Assembly (NCBI GenBank): GCA_020351995.1
Contig: CP070674.1
Location: 862,688 to 926,687, forward strand
Length of the DNA stretch: 64,000 bases
Direction: 5' to 3'
Source: Candidatus Zixiibacteriota bacterium
GTDB taxonomy: Bacteria; Zixibacteria; MSB-5A5; GN15; FEB-12
The notes beneath the pieces were generated by a model, which saw only the letters and a program-made list of their open reading frames with translations, ran no database searches and was not told the origin of the DNA. How positions within the stretch are numbered: position 1 is the stretch's first letter; every line of letters begins with the position of its first letter. A program made the translations under genes and the position numbers. Below are positions 15,911-24,231 of the stretch, piece after piece.

Positions 15911-17203
15911 TTAATAAGGCTCCGGGCAGAGCACGGCAGGAAACGGCCATGATCGCCAGTCTTGGAGTGTGTCCATAAAAGGTGGCACGACCCCGTGGTT
16001 ACGCCTCAACCCAATCATCAAAGTCGCTGAGAGAATGTCCTTTACGTTCCGGTAATAATTGATCACCACGGCCTTTTCCGTGTCGGGGTCAAGCGAAACT
16101 GACGGAATTACATATGACAGGTCATTGATGACATATATCTCAGGCAATTCTTGGAGCCCGCTGTACCTTTTCTTGATGTAGAGCGGCGTTATTCCGTACT
16201 CACTCCACAGTATCTCATCGTTCAGATGGTATCCGCAGTAGTAGATGTTCTTGATCTCAAGTCTCTTGAGCAATAGCATGAATTCATAGATGTCTCCAAT
16301 GGTTCGGTCTTTGCAGGTCAGCCTGTTGCGATAAATCACACCATACTCTGCGCTGGTCTCCTTGAGAAAATCCTCAAATGCAGTCAGTCTTGTATCCACA
16401 CTCTCGCTTTGGAATACAAGAACGAAGTTGTTACCGGTATCGACCTCACATACGGTAGTGGCAAACACGTCGTTCGATGTTCGCTTCGGATAGATCTGGC
16501 TGTACGTAACGGAATCAGATCTTATAACCCCAACATCGTGCTTCATCAGTAGTGAAAGCGCCGCTCCCTTCATTTCTTTCGTATACGATGTAACCCCCTG
16601 TTCAAACACAAAGACCCTCGCACCGTGACCAGGATTTCTCAGACGATAGGAGAAAATTCCGTTGGGTTTATCCGTGACGCAATAGAAAGCGTCAAAGCCA
16701 ACATAGAAAAGATTTTCTATTTCGTGGTAAAACAGATAATCGTCCATAATCTCAGAGCCGGCAAATGTAATTGACCCCTCGGAAATCAAAAGCTTGTTGC
16801 TTTGCGGATGTTGCGAGCGAGCATAGATTATTTTCGCGCCCAGTCTGTCAAACTCCTCGATCAGCGGATTGATAAAGCATATTATCATTGAATCCAGGAA
16901 ATCGATGTTCCATACATCGACAATAACCAGGGCGCTTCGCTCCGGGTCGATTAATGTCTCATGAGTAATATCAACATATCTGTTAACGGCCCTATCGTAG
17001 CGAGACAATGTATATGTAACTTTCATGTAACCGGACGCGTCTGCGCTGACTCCGTGTGTCTCCAGAAAGCTCCTGGTGTCAACTGGCAGGTGATATTCGG
17101 TCTCCGGCCCGGCACAACCGGACACAACAGCAATGAGGGCCAATATTACAACCGGGAGAGAGAACTCTATTTGGATGACTTCAGGCCTGCGCATAAGTAA
17201 CAC
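15911..17203 (-). CDS. Lipoprotein with degenerate, apparently duplicated isochorismatase-like domains
   Basis: 430 residues; lipobox VVSGC with Cys30. The first domain (about 85-215) has RSALVIVDVWN, LGAKIIYARSQHP and FYVGFDAFYCVTD, reminiscent of isochorismatase-like cysteine hydrolases (Asp of LVIVDVQ, cysteine after the GV turn). A second, more eroded copy seems to follow (FVLVFQSESVDTRL, LKRLEIKNIYYCGYHLND, YVINDLSYVIPS). The catalytic Asp-Lys-Cys triad cannot be traced with certainty in either half, so a binding function is as likely as hydrolysis. Placing this normally cytoplasmic fold behind a lipoprotein signal is unusual. It is transcribed leftward toward the Memo-AMMECR1 gene. Confidence 0.6.
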   Translation of the reverse strand: MLLMRRPEVIQIEFSLPVVILALIAVVSGCAGPETEYHLPVDTRSFLETHGVSADASGYMKVTYTLSRYDRAVNRYVDITHETLIDPERSALVIVDVWNIDFLDSMIICFINPLIEEFDRLGAKIIYARSQHPQSNKLLISEGSITFAGSEIMDDYLFYHEIENLFYVGFDAFYCVTDKPNGIFSYRLRNPGHGARVFVFEQGVTSYTKEMKGAALSLLMKHDVGVIRSDSVTYSQIYPKRTSNDVFATTVCEVDTGNNFVLVFQSESVDTRLTAFEDFLKETSAEYGVIYRNRLTCKDRTIGDIYEFMLLLKRLEIKNIYYCGYHLNDEILWSEYGITPLYIKKRYSGLQELPEIYVINDLSYVIPSVSLDPDTEKAVVINYYRNVKDILSATLMIGLRRNHGVVPPFMDTLQDWRSWPFPAVLCPEPY

Positions 17204-17319
17204 GTGTCGGCGTGTGCAGCAAAAGCTGCCTTGATCAGATCAAAACCATGATACGCGTTTGCGGTAAGGGCGTCAACAGTGATCTGCCGGTTTCCTTCGG
17301 CGCGCATGGAAGAAATGAA

Positions 17320-17345
17320 AGGGCCAGTCACTTATGACCGGCCCT
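17320..17345 (-). terminator. Terminator of the NfeD/SPFH operon
   Basis: Eleven-pair stem with one mismatch (17320-17330 with 17335-17345, loop of 4), located 30 bp past the stop of the SPFH gene; followed on the minus strand by a short T-rich stretch. Confidence 0.55.
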
Positions 17346-17375
17346 CTTGCATGTACAGGGGTTCGTAAGGAACTT

Positions 17376-18347
17376 CTATTTGCCTTTGGGCGGTTCATCG
17401 CAGGGCTCCGGGTTGCCTGCGCCCTTGCCGTGGCCACCGCCGTGTTTGGCCTGCATACCTTCAACCATCGCCGCCAGCGAGGCGATAATGCCGCTCGCTT
17501 CATATGGCAAGAACAGCTTGTTGGCCTTACCATCGGCCAGCTTCGGCAGCATATCCAGATACTTCAGGGTGATCAGTTCCTCATCCGGACGGCCTTCATG
17601 AATGGCACCGAAAACATTCAGGATTGCCTTGGCTTCACCCTCCGCTACCGCAATCTGACGATACCTCTCAGCATCGGCTTTCTTCTTGACTGCTTCGGCA
17701 AAACCTTCGGCTTCCAGAATCTGGGAAATCTTGGTACCTTCGGCTTCGGTAATAGCGGCCTGACGGACAGCTTCGGCATCGAGAATCTTGGCACGCTTGT
17801 CACGCTCGGCTTTCATCTGCCGGCTCATGGCCTCGGTGATATCACGCGGGGGATCGATCCGCTGCAGCTCAACGCGGTTTACTTTCACTCCCCACTTGTC
17901 CGTGGCCTGATCGAGAACATCACGAAGCTGGGCGTTGATGGTGTCACGCGAACTCAGACAACGGTCGAGATCCAGCTCGCCGATAACGTTCCTCAGGTTG
18001 GTCTGCGCCAGTTTGGTAGCCGCTAGAACATAGTTCATAATTTCGTAGCGGGAACGAACCGGATCGGTCACCTGGGCGTAGACCACAGCGTCAACTTCGA
18101 CACCGACATTGTCAGAGGTAATCACCAACTGGGGCGGTACATCGAGCACCACCTCGCGCATGTCAACCTTTATAGCTGTATCGAAAAAGGGAACGATCAA
18201 ATTCAAGCCGGGATCGAGAATCCGCTGGAACCTGCCCAGTCTTTCCACCAGACCTTTTTCGAAGGGTCGGACTATCCGAATCGCCATCGCGGTCAGGATG
18301 AACGCGAGTACACCAAAAACAATAATGAATAATAAGACGGGGTTCAT
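17376..18347 (-). CDS. SPFH/Band 7 (stomatin-like) membrane protein
   Basis: 323 residues. N-terminal membrane anchor (LLFIIVFGVLAFILTAMAIRIV) followed by the SPFH domain: RPFEKGLVERLGRF, DPGLNLIVPFFD, DMREVVLDVPPQLVITSDN and the conserved YAQVTDPVRSRYEI. A long Ala/Glu-rich coiled-coil segment follows (about 190-250). The C-terminus is rich in Gly/His/Pro. Such stomatin-like proteins form membrane-associated oligomeric rings and are commonly encoded with NfeD, exactly as here (NfeD ends 13 bp upstream). Likely role: membrane microdomain organisation or control of an associated protease or transporter. Confidence 0.93.
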   Translation of the reverse strand: MNPVLLFIIVFGVLAFILTAMAIRIVRPFEKGLVERLGRFQRILDPGLNLIVPFFDTAIKVDMREVVLDVPPQLVITSDNVGVEVDAVVYAQVTDPVRSRYEIMNYVLAATKLAQTNLRNVIGELDLDRCLSSRDTINAQLRDVLDQATDKWGVKVNRVELQRIDPPRDITEAMSRQMKAERDKRAKILDAEAVRQAAITEAEGTKISQILEAEGFAEAVKKKADAERYRQIAVAEGEAKAILNVFGAIHEGRPDEELITLKYLDMLPKLADGKANKLFLPYEASGIIASLAAMVEGMQAKHGGGHGKGAGNPEPCDEPPKGK

Positions 18348-18360
18348 GGCATTATCCTTT

Positions 18361-18789
18361 CTAAGTTTTTCTCTCCACGTGGACCTTGGCGCCGGAGACG
18401 GACGTAATGGTCACTTTATCCCCCTCATCAATCTTCTCATTTGCCGTAGCCATCCAGACCTCGCCCTCGATGCGAATCTGTCCGCCCACGTCGGGGTCGA
18501 TTGATTTCGTCACCAGTCCGACTTTGCCAATCAAAGCGTCGACGTTTGATTTCTGCGGAGACTCCTTGGTGATCTTCTTCGCCAGTGACCGGGTCAGGGG
18601 AAGCAGAATTACCGAGACGCCCACGAAGATACCTATCTGCAGGTAGTAGTTCTCCGGGTAAATGAAACTTATCACACCCGACACCAGTGAGCCGGCTACG
18701 AAGCAGGCAAAAATCAAAGTTGGTGTCGCCAGTTCGAGAATCAGAAAGATCACGACGGCGGCCAGCCATATCCAAACCATATCGGGCAT
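18361..18789 (-). CDS. NfeD family protein
   Basis: 142 residues, the short NfeD form: two or three transmembrane helices (VWIWLAAVVIFLILELATP, FACFVAGSLVSGVISF, LQIGIFVGVSVILLPLT) followed by a C-terminal OB-fold (LIGKVGLVTKSIDPDVGGQIRIEGEVWMATAN, EGDKVTITSVSGAKVHVE). The family's G-x-x-G-x-x-x-x-x-l-x-P-x-G-x-v pattern is visible. It pairs with the SPFH protein immediately downstream. Strong AAAGGAG Shine-Dalgarno before ATG at 18789. Confidence 0.92.
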   Translation of the reverse strand: MPDMVWIWLAAVVIFLILELATPTLIFACFVAGSLVSGVISFIYPENYYLQIGIFVGVSVILLPLTRSLAKKITKESPQKSNVDALIGKVGLVTKSIDPDVGGQIRIEGEVWMATANEKIDEGDKVTITSVSGAKVHVERKT

Positions 18790-18841
18790 AAATACTCCTT
18801 TCGGCTAAAGCTCCCGGCAGCAACTGTGCCGAGAGTCACAA

Positions 18842-18871
18842 ATATTACCTTGCATTTTAAAGTTTATTCAA
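18842..18871 (-). promoter_or_regulatory. Predicted promoter of the NfeD/SPFH operon
   Basis: Minus strand: -35 TTGAAT (18871-18866), 18-bp spacer, -10 TAATAT (18847-18842), about 50 bp upstream of the NfeD start. Confidence 0.55.
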
Positions 18872-18989
18872 CTAGCCCAATTCGATTAATTATGAAAGCT
18901 TATGAGGATAATGAATGTCAACTTTTATTAGTTGAAGACCCGGACTAAGTTAAAACAGCCCAGCAAAAAGGTACGCTGGAATTAACAAA

Positions 18990-19760
18990 ATGTTTACCGA
19001 ACCATACGCGCGGTTTGCGGAAGTATATGACTCGATGGGCGCCGACGATTTTTCCATCAAGATGACCGAGTACTGCCGAAAGATATTTCGCAGGTTCAAA
19101 ATCAACCCCTGTACCGGGCTGGATATCTGTTGCGGTACCGGAACAGCCATCAAGAAGTTCTCCGAACTCGGGATACATATGTGCGGCCTTGACCGCAGTG
19201 CGGCTATGCTGGCCGTGGCCGCGAAAAAGCTGAAAGGTCACCGCGTAACCCTGTATCAGAAGCCGCTGCCACGTTTCAGAATCATTGATGCGCTTGACAG
19301 CAGAAAAACACGACGCTTCGATCTGGTAACCTGTTTTTTCGACTCACTCAACTACCTGAAAAACCAGCGCGAACTGGGGCAGGCCTTCAAATCCATTTAT
19401 ATCCACCTGAATTCCGGCGGATACTTCATTTTTGATATGAATACCCCGGCAGCCATGAAAATTCTCTGGGGAGGGCAGGTATTTGTGAAAAGTAGCCCGA
19501 ACCTTTTCACTGTCTGGCATAATGAATACTATCCCAAAACCAAATCGGCCAAATGCACGGCCACGTTCTTCAAGAAAAAGGGGACCACGTGGGAACGATT
19601 CGACGAAGAGCATCTCGAGCGGGCCTATGATAACCGGACCATTAAGAAGACGTTGCGGGATTCCGGCTTGGTGGTAAAGGGATTCTACCGCTGTTTGAGT
19701 TTCGAGAAACCCGCCAAAGGAACTTACCGTATTTGCGGGGTAGCAAAAAGGCCGGTCTAA
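18990..19760 (+). CDS. Class I SAM-dependent methyltransferase
   Basis: 256 residues. SAM-binding motif GLDICCGTGTAIKKFSELG (about residues 42-60), then MCGLDRSAAML with the acidic residue of strand 2, FDLVTCFFDSLNYL and the post-motif III segment GGYFIFDMNTP. The last hallmark, with 'FDSLNYL', is shared with small-molecule and sugar methyltransferases. Substrate unknown. It stands alone on the plus strand between the NfeD/SPFH operon (divergent) and FmdB (convergent), and its stop codon falls inside the shared terminator stem. Confidence 0.85.
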   Translation: MFTEPYARFAEVYDSMGADDFSIKMTEYCRKIFRRFKINPCTGLDICCGTGTAIKKFSELGIHMCGLDRSAAMLAVAAKKLKGHRVTLYQKPLPRFRIIDALDSRKTRRFDLVTCFFDSLNYLKNQRELGQAFKSIYIHLNSGGYFIFDMNTPAAMKILWGGQVFVKSSPNLFTVWHNEYYPKTKSAKCTATFFKKKGTTWERFDEEHLERAYDNRTIKKTLRDSGLVVKGFYRCLSFEKPAKGTYRICGVAKRPV

Positions 19761-19770
19761 AACCGGCCTT
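19748..19770. terminator. Bidirectional terminator between methyltransferase and FmdB genes
   Basis: Perfect 9-bp stem (19748-19756 with 19762-19770), loop of 5. Followed by TTTTT on the minus strand, so it best serves the leftward OsmC-DUF302-DUF6132-FmdB cluster; the stop codon of the plus-strand methyltransferase lies in the loop. Confidence 0.7.
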
Positions 19771-19813
19771 CGCATATCTTTCCTTTCCGCGACCGCGGAA
19801 CTAACTATGAAGC

Positions 19814-20014
19814 TCAGCTAAATCCGGTGCTGCACGACGGTTTGCCGCAGGGAAGACCCGAGGAAGACGAACCGCTCGAGGCCGAAAAGACCGAGAGCAT
19901 TCGAGACACGTTCTCGGACTTGCACTTGGGGCAGAAGACTTTAACTTCGCTCCCCGAAACGAGTTCCTCGAACTGATGACCACATTGCGAACACTTGTAT
20001 TCAAAGAGAGGCAT
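19814..20014 (-). CDS. FmdB-type zinc ribbon protein
   Basis: 66 residues. MPLFEYKCSQCGHQFEELV with a second pair CPKC makes a four-cysteine zinc ribbon of the FmdB/CxxC_CXXC_SSSS regulator family, including the serine-rich tail (ASSGSSSSGLPCGKPSC). These small proteins are widespread and are thought to be regulatory, but their function is unproven. The Shine-Dalgarno AGGAG overlaps the TAG stop of the preceding 62-codon gene, implying translational coupling with the candidate selenoprotein. Confidence 0.88.
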   Translation of the reverse strand: MPLFEYKCSQCGHQFEELVSGSEVKVFCPKCKSENVSRMLSVFSASSGSSSSGLPCGKPSCSTGFS

Positions 20015-20023
20015 CTGGAGCTC

Positions 20024-20212
20024 CTACATTATCCTCATATCGGTAAACGATGTGGCCGCCCCGGCCACGGCTCCCAGTACCGTCCACGGGTAGGGATTCA
20101 CCATCACCGGTCAGGTTCCCCCTAAAATCAGGGCGGCGAAATACAGAATATAGCCAATAATTCCGCCGGCAACAGTGAAAAAGATCGTCCTGAAATTGAG
20201 ATATTTGCTCAT
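20024..20212 (-). CDS. Candidate selenoprotein: DUF6132-like membrane protein with in-frame TGA (Sec34)
   Basis: Starting at ATG 20212 the frame codes one hydrophobic helix (IFFTVAGGIIGYILYFAALILGG), then TGA at 20113-20111, then continues in frame without interruption (PVMVNPYPWTVLGAVAGAA) to TAG at 20024, 62 codons in all. From memory, DUF6132-type proteins have the pattern G-T-C-P-x-x-x-N-P-x-x-x-x-x-G-A at this place, and the TGA falls on that cysteine. A hairpin with a GU-containing apical loop lies 15 nt past the TGA. The TAG overlaps the Shine-Dalgarno of fmdB, as expected if the full frame is translated. Alternatives: a recent nonsense mutation, or a truncated 33-residue peptide. Neighbours OsmC, DUF302 and FmdB are consistent with a thiol/sulfur redox setting. 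Weak Shine-Dalgarno (GAGG, 14 bases upstream). Confidence 0.6.
20073..20095 (-). promoter_or_regulatory. Candidate bacterial SECIS hairpin
   Basis: On the minus strand, beginning 15 nt after the TGA: CCC UACC pairs with GGUA (CU bulge) GGG, closing an apical loop CGUGGAC. Seven base pairs, one small bulge and a GU in the loop about 24 nt from the UGA match the general bacterial SECIS layout read by SelB. The match is by eye only and no folding energy was computed. Confidence 0.45.
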
Positions 20213-20242
20213 ATACTGAGTATCGACCTCAACCGCAACAAA

Positions 20243-20629
20243 TTAAACCGCAGCTTCCATGATCTTTCTAAGCTTATTTTCTACATCGGCGGCCAACTCA
20301 TCTAGTCCCGCCTCCGGCAGCATCTGCGAAATCATCATCGGCCGCGCCAGCGTTACCACTGTCTTGCCGCCCTCGACGTGAACCACGAACTTACACGGCA
20401 TGAACATCGCCGCGCCCACCTCTTTATTAAGCGCTTCGTTGGCAAAAACCGCGTTGCACACCTCAATGATCTTCAAGGGTTCGCGATTCAACCCTTTCTC
20501 GGCCAGAGTAGCCTGAACATCATGTATGTGCAGTACCCGAAACTGGTTGTTGGCTGTTTCCCGCTCCAGGTTTTCGACAACGGTGTCAAACGCCTTGTCG
20601 GACTCCAATCGGTACGCTAATTCTTCCAT
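20243..20629 (-). CDS. DUF302 family protein
   Basis: 128 residues. The DUF302 core is visible: FDTVVENLERETANNQFRVLHIHDVQATLAEKG, then LKIIEVCNAVFANEALNKEV with the family's 'E.CNP..A' motif, and the strand MFMPCKFVVHVEGGKTVVTLARP. Cys residues of 'EVCN' and 'MPCK' are retained. The fold binds small ligands or heme-like/sulfur species in some relatives but has no general proven role. It precedes the candidate selenoprotein by 30 bp in the same direction. Confidence 0.88.
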   Translation of the reverse strand: MEELAYRLESDKAFDTVVENLERETANNQFRVLHIHDVQATLAEKGLNREPLKIIEVCNAVFANEALNKEVGAAMFMPCKFVVHVEGGKTVVTLARPMMISQMLPEAGLDELAADVENKLRKIMEAAV

Positions 20630-20694
20630 CGTATAATACTACCCCCAAATTCTATCTCTAATATTGGATGGCAAATCCGGCCAAATGATTCATC

Positions 20695-21117
20695 TTAATT
20701 TGCCAGAACCTCATAACTCGTGGTCACCTTCGTCCGATTGGCAACGGTCTGGCTGACTACACAATACTTACTCTCCGACAGGTCTATCGCCATGGCCAGC
20801 TTCTTTTCGTCCAGATTATCACCACGGACAATGAACTTGATCTCGACGGTATGAAACGGCCTGGGATAATCATCGTTCTGGTGCGCAGTCATCTCTATCT
20901 CCAGCGAGGTCAATTTCTGCTTTTGCTTCTGAAGGATCCGCACAATGTCAATCCCGGCGCACCCGGCCATGCCGAAAAGGAGAAGCTCGGTCGGCTTATA
21001 GCCATCTTCCTGCCCACCAGCACCTTTTGAGGCATCGGTGGCGATTTTGTGGCCGAAGGCCGAGGTCCCCTCAAATTTCAAGCCCCCCGTCCAGCCCATT
21101 TTTGCCTGCATCATCAT
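20695..21117 (-). CDS. OsmC/Ohr-family peroxiredoxin-like protein
   Basis: About 140 residues from ATG 21117, chosen because GAGG lies 6 bases upstream. Motifs: GYKPTELLLFGMAGCAGIDIVRIL carrying the first cysteine of the OsmC family (GxxxC), and SKYCVVSQTVANRTKVTTSYE carrying the second (KYC). OsmC/Ohr proteins are dithiol-dependent organic hydroperoxide reductases. This one belongs by appearance to the YhfA-like subgroup. It is the first gene of the small redox cluster running leftward to FmdB, 65 bp upstream of the DUF302 gene. Confidence 0.9.
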   Translation of the reverse strand: MMMQAKMGWTGGLKFEGTSAFGHKIATDASKGAGGQEDGYKPTELLLFGMAGCAGIDIVRILQKQKQKLTSLEIEMTAHQNDDYPRPFHTVEIKFIVRGDNLDEKKLAMAIDLSESKYCVVSQTVANRTKVTTSYEVLAN

Positions 21118-21211
21118 TGGAGCCTCACTACCTTTCATACGAATATGGTAATTTGCGTTTACCAATATAATGAATGAGGCCTGCCTGACAACAGCATCTC
21201 AATAAATAGAA

Positions 21212-21257
21212 GCCGGTTTCCGGTTCAGTCCTGACGGGCCTATAACCAGAAACCGGC
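21212..21257. terminator. Long inverted repeat, likely terminator of the wzi-containing operon
   Basis: Fourteen-pair stem (21212-21225 with 21244-21257, one mismatch) beyond the 3' end of the Wzi-like gene; loop of 18 nt. No strong T-run, so termination strength is uncertain. Confidence 0.45.
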
Positions 21258-21329
21258 ATGTCGAACCGCGATAAGTCTACAACACGGCCCTCCCGGCACT
21301 TGTTCCTTCAGGCCAGAGGCAGCTCTCGC

Positions 21330-22796
21330 TTACCAGTCGATATTGATGGGGGTAGAGAAGAATGTGGATACGCGAATGCGCACAAACGGCTCGGTCCGTT
21401 TTACGCTCTCGATGTGCGAGTAATTGTCATACCAGTTGACGCCGCCCCGCGCATCGATATAGAAATGATTGAACAGAAAGCTTTGAAATCTCAGGCTGGC
21501 TGATTCGGTGGTCTCGATCACTCCCGTCGGGAAAGGCTCCGCATAATCACCCTCCGTCTCCAGCCAGGGCGCCGTCCACTCGGCGGTGGGCCGGCCTTCA
21601 CCCTGACGCCGGTGCGAAAACTCGGCCGACAGAGCCGTTTCATCACTGAACCATCGCTTCAGACCCAGCCGCCATGTCTCGTAGTCGTTACCCCGGGCAT
21701 TACCGATCAAGTCGCGGTGAAACAGATATCGGTTGCGCTCAAGCGGTTGGTTGAAAGTCCAGTTGGTGACCCGACTGTACTCGACATTGACGTCCAGCCC
21801 CGACATCACTTCCACCAAATCAGTTCCGAGGACCATCCCGTACTGATCCGGCTCCTGGTCTCCCTGGCTGCTGTTTTCAATCTGGAAATCATCCACCAGC
21901 AACTGACCGTAGAGCTTTACTCCCAGCCGTGGCTTGACGACGAAGTCGAGCCCTACCAGGGTGTTGTCGTCCACTCCATCATTGATCTGGTCAGCGTGGA
22001 AAAAGACAATAGGGTTAAGGTAGAGCAGGTCTATCTGTCGCCCGGGACCCCCGAAAATAACAGTCTCAAACAGGCCCAGGCGAAACCGGCGGCTGAAATG
22101 AATGTCCAGCCGGTGCCCGGCGAAAAACCGGTTTTCGAACTGCTCCACATTGTCGTCTTCGGGGTTCAGGCCATCCAGTTTGGCCAGGCGGTACGACAGC
22201 ACCAGTCTCCCCCAGTGAAAGTGGTAGCCAAATCCGTCAAGCGCGTTTCGAGAAGACAGCACCAGCGAGTTGCGCGGCCCCCAGAACGATGCGAACCTTC
22301 CCACTGTTAATTCCAGCGGCTTCAGATGATAGTGGATAAAGGCCTGTTCGACACCCCCCGCAAGCCCACGCCATTTTTTCCCCGTATAATTTTCATCCTC
22401 GGCTTTCCACTCGTCGAGGACGAAATTACCATACACGAACAGCTTCTCTATCGGTGTCGCCACAATCCCTCCCCGGAGCGACTCAAACCCGGCCGGTGAC
22501 CGCGCCTTGGTGGAATAAAAATCCTCTCCGAAAAACGAAAAGACGGTCAGCTTTGTTGACGGCGCGTCGGCCAGATAATTGAAAGCCCCGAAAGAGAAAT
22601 TTCCGCCGTTGTTGTCAAAGGGTCCCAGTTGATAGTTGTATATCTCAAGCGAAAGAGCCTCGTTTCGCTCAAGACGGTCGTAAATAAAATCGTATTCGGA
22701 CTTTCCGGCGGGAAGAAGTGGTGACGCCGCCGTGCAGACAGACAGCGCCAGCGGCAGTATTAACGTCCCCATATGCTTGCCCGATAACAGGTTCAT
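21330..22796 (-). CDS. Wzi-like capsule assembly outer-membrane protein
   Basis: 488 residues: signal peptide (LILPLALSVCTAASPLLPAG) and then a long beta-rich body. Features shared with the capsule-assembly Wzi family are GGVEQAFIHYHLKPLELTVGRFASFWGP followed by NALDGFGYHFHWGRLVLSY, and alternating amphipathic strands ending in RVSTFFSTPINIDW. Wzi is an outer-membrane beta-barrel lectin that anchors or organises exported polysaccharide. It is the last gene of the leftward group with the sugar transferase (18 bp apart) and HisC-like gene, supporting an exopolysaccharide role. Confidence 0.8.
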   Translation of the reverse strand: MNLLSGKHMGTLILPLALSVCTAASPLLPAGKSEYDFIYDRLERNEALSLEIYNYQLGPFDNNGGNFSFGAFNYLADAPSTKLTVFSFFGEDFYSTKARSPAGFESLRGGIVATPIEKLFVYGNFVLDEWKAEDENYTGKKWRGLAGGVEQAFIHYHLKPLELTVGRFASFWGPRNSLVLSSRNALDGFGYHFHWGRLVLSYRLAKLDGLNPEDDNVEQFENRFFAGHRLDIHFSRRFRLGLFETVIFGGPGRQIDLLYLNPIVFFHADQINDGVDDNTLVGLDFVVKPRLGVKLYGQLLVDDFQIENSSQGDQEPDQYGMVLGTDLVEVMSGLDVNVEYSRVTNWTFNQPLERNRYLFHRDLIGNARGNDYETWRLGLKRWFSDETALSAEFSHRRQGEGRPTAEWTAPWLETEGDYAEPFPTGVIETTESASLRFQSFLFNHFYIDARGGVNWYDNYSHIESVKRTEPFVRIRVSTFFSTPINIDW

Positions 22797-22814
22797 TTCA
22801 CTACCCTTGCGTCT

Positions 22815-24221
22815 TCAGGACGCTCCATTGCCCTTGAGTACGGCCGGAATGGTTCTAACCAGAATCTTAGTGTCTCGCCACAGTGACCAATTATCGATAT
22901 ATTCGAGATCCAGCCGCATCCACTGTTCGAAGTCAATGTTGTTTCGACCGCTGATCTGCCAGGTACAGGTGACACCCGGCGTGACAGACAATTTTCGGTG
23001 CTGCCATGGTTCGTACTTGGCAACTTCCTCAGGCAGCGGAGGGCGCGGTCCGACCATTGACATGTCCCCCTTCAGCACGTTTATCAGCTGCGGAAGTTCA
23101 TCCAAAGATGCTCTGCGGAGTATCCGACCCACCCGGGTCACTCTCGGATCGTTGGTGACTTTGAACACCGGGCCCGACATTTCATTCAGGCTTTCGAGCT
23201 CGGCCTTCTTCTTCTCGGCATCGTGGCACATGGTCCGGAATTTATATAGCGTAAACCGCTTTCCGTTCAGCCCTGACCGTGTCTGCCTGAACAGCACCGG
23301 TCCCTTGCTGGTAAGTTTTATGGCCGCCGCCGCAAGCAACATCATCGGCGAAGCCAACAGGATCACGCCCAGGGCACCGGCTTTGTCGAGCAATCGCTTT
23401 ATCGCCAGAACCAATTGATTCTCCGGGACGGCATGGTATAGAATAAGAGGCGTTCCGTTGATGCGTTCAGGCCTCATCCGGGCGATTGATGGCTGGAACA
23501 TCTGGGGAACAAAGCAGATCGGCACCCCCATTTGCTCTACTGTACTGAAAAGAGACTGGGTTCTGGCCAGGTCCTGCGGCTCCACCGCGACGAAAACAGC
23601 GTCGATCTGGCGGTGTGCTATAATACGATCGATCTCATCGGGGCGGCCAATTAAAGATATATCCCGGTAACTCCAGAGGCCTTTACGATCATAATCAAGA
23701 AATCCTGCTACCCCGGTCTCGATCTCAGGGGTACTCAAAATCGAATCCGCAGCCATTTTTCCCCGCACACCGGTTCCGACAATCAAAACCTGTCGTTCGC
23801 AGGTACCTTGCCGGGCTCGCTTGCGGTCGGCCGACAGACTCGCAACCATCACCCGCGAGAAAAGACATTGAACTACGATATTAAGTGCAAAGAAGATGGC
23901 AAGAGTAACCAGCGCCACCGGCCACTGCATAACAAAACAACCCGCAGCCAGGGCAATGCCGATCTTGATCTCATCCCCTATCACCGAACGAACAGAACGC
24001 CGAACGGAGCGCCCCGGAAGTACCGGTCTTGGACCGCGAGTCATGCAGTACAGAAGCCTGATGAGAACAACCGCGCTTGACATCTCCAGAATAAACAGCC
24101 CACGATAACCTGATGCTAAAAGTGTACCCACAAGCGAGATCAGCGACAGTATGTGGGCTCCGGCCTGACCGGACAGAATTAAAATCATCTTTCGAAGATA
24201 TTCTCGCCGCCTCGACTTCAT
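22815..24221 (-). CDS. Initiating sugar-phosphate transferase (WbaP/WcaJ family)
   Basis: 468 residues. N-terminal membrane helices plus a CoA-binding-like domain (RQVLIVGTGVRGKMAADSIL), then the bacterial sugar-transferase domain: KRLLDKAGALGVILLASPMML, RQTRSGLNGKRFTLYKFRTM, VTNDPRVTRVGRILRRASLDELPQLINVLKGDMSMVGPRPPLP and GVTCTWQISGRN. The DELPQ and GPRP motifs are diagnostic of polyisoprenyl-phosphate glycosyl-1-phosphate transferases, which load the first sugar phosphate onto undecaprenyl phosphate. It starts exopolysaccharide repeat-unit assembly. It lies 10 bp downstream of the HisC-like gene. Confidence 0.93.
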   Translation of the reverse strand: MKSRRREYLRKMILILSGQAGAHILSLISLVGTLLASGYRGLFILEMSSAVVLIRLLYCMTRGPRPVLPGRSVRRSVRSVIGDEIKIGIALAAGCFVMQWPVALVTLAIFFALNIVVQCLFSRVMVASLSADRKRARQGTCERQVLIVGTGVRGKMAADSILSTPEIETGVAGFLDYDRKGLWSYRDISLIGRPDEIDRIIAHRQIDAVFVAVEPQDLARTQSLFSTVEQMGVPICFVPQMFQPSIARMRPERINGTPLILYHAVPENQLVLAIKRLLDKAGALGVILLASPMMLLAAAAIKLTSKGPVLFRQTRSGLNGKRFTLYKFRTMCHDAEKKKAELESLNEMSGPVFKVTNDPRVTRVGRILRRASLDELPQLINVLKGDMSMVGPRPPLPEEVAKYEPWQHRKLSVTPGVTCTWQISGRNNIDFEQWMRLDLEYIDNWSLWRDTKILVRTIPAVLKGNGAS

Positions 24222-24231
24222 CGCTCTTCCG

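Noticed and set aside
20024-20212. Reading the DUF6132-like gene as a simple pseudogene or frameshift
   Set aside because: There is no frame change, only a TGA at the motif cysteine, and the downstream frame and gene coupling are preserved. The pseudogene reading remains possible but is less parsimonious.
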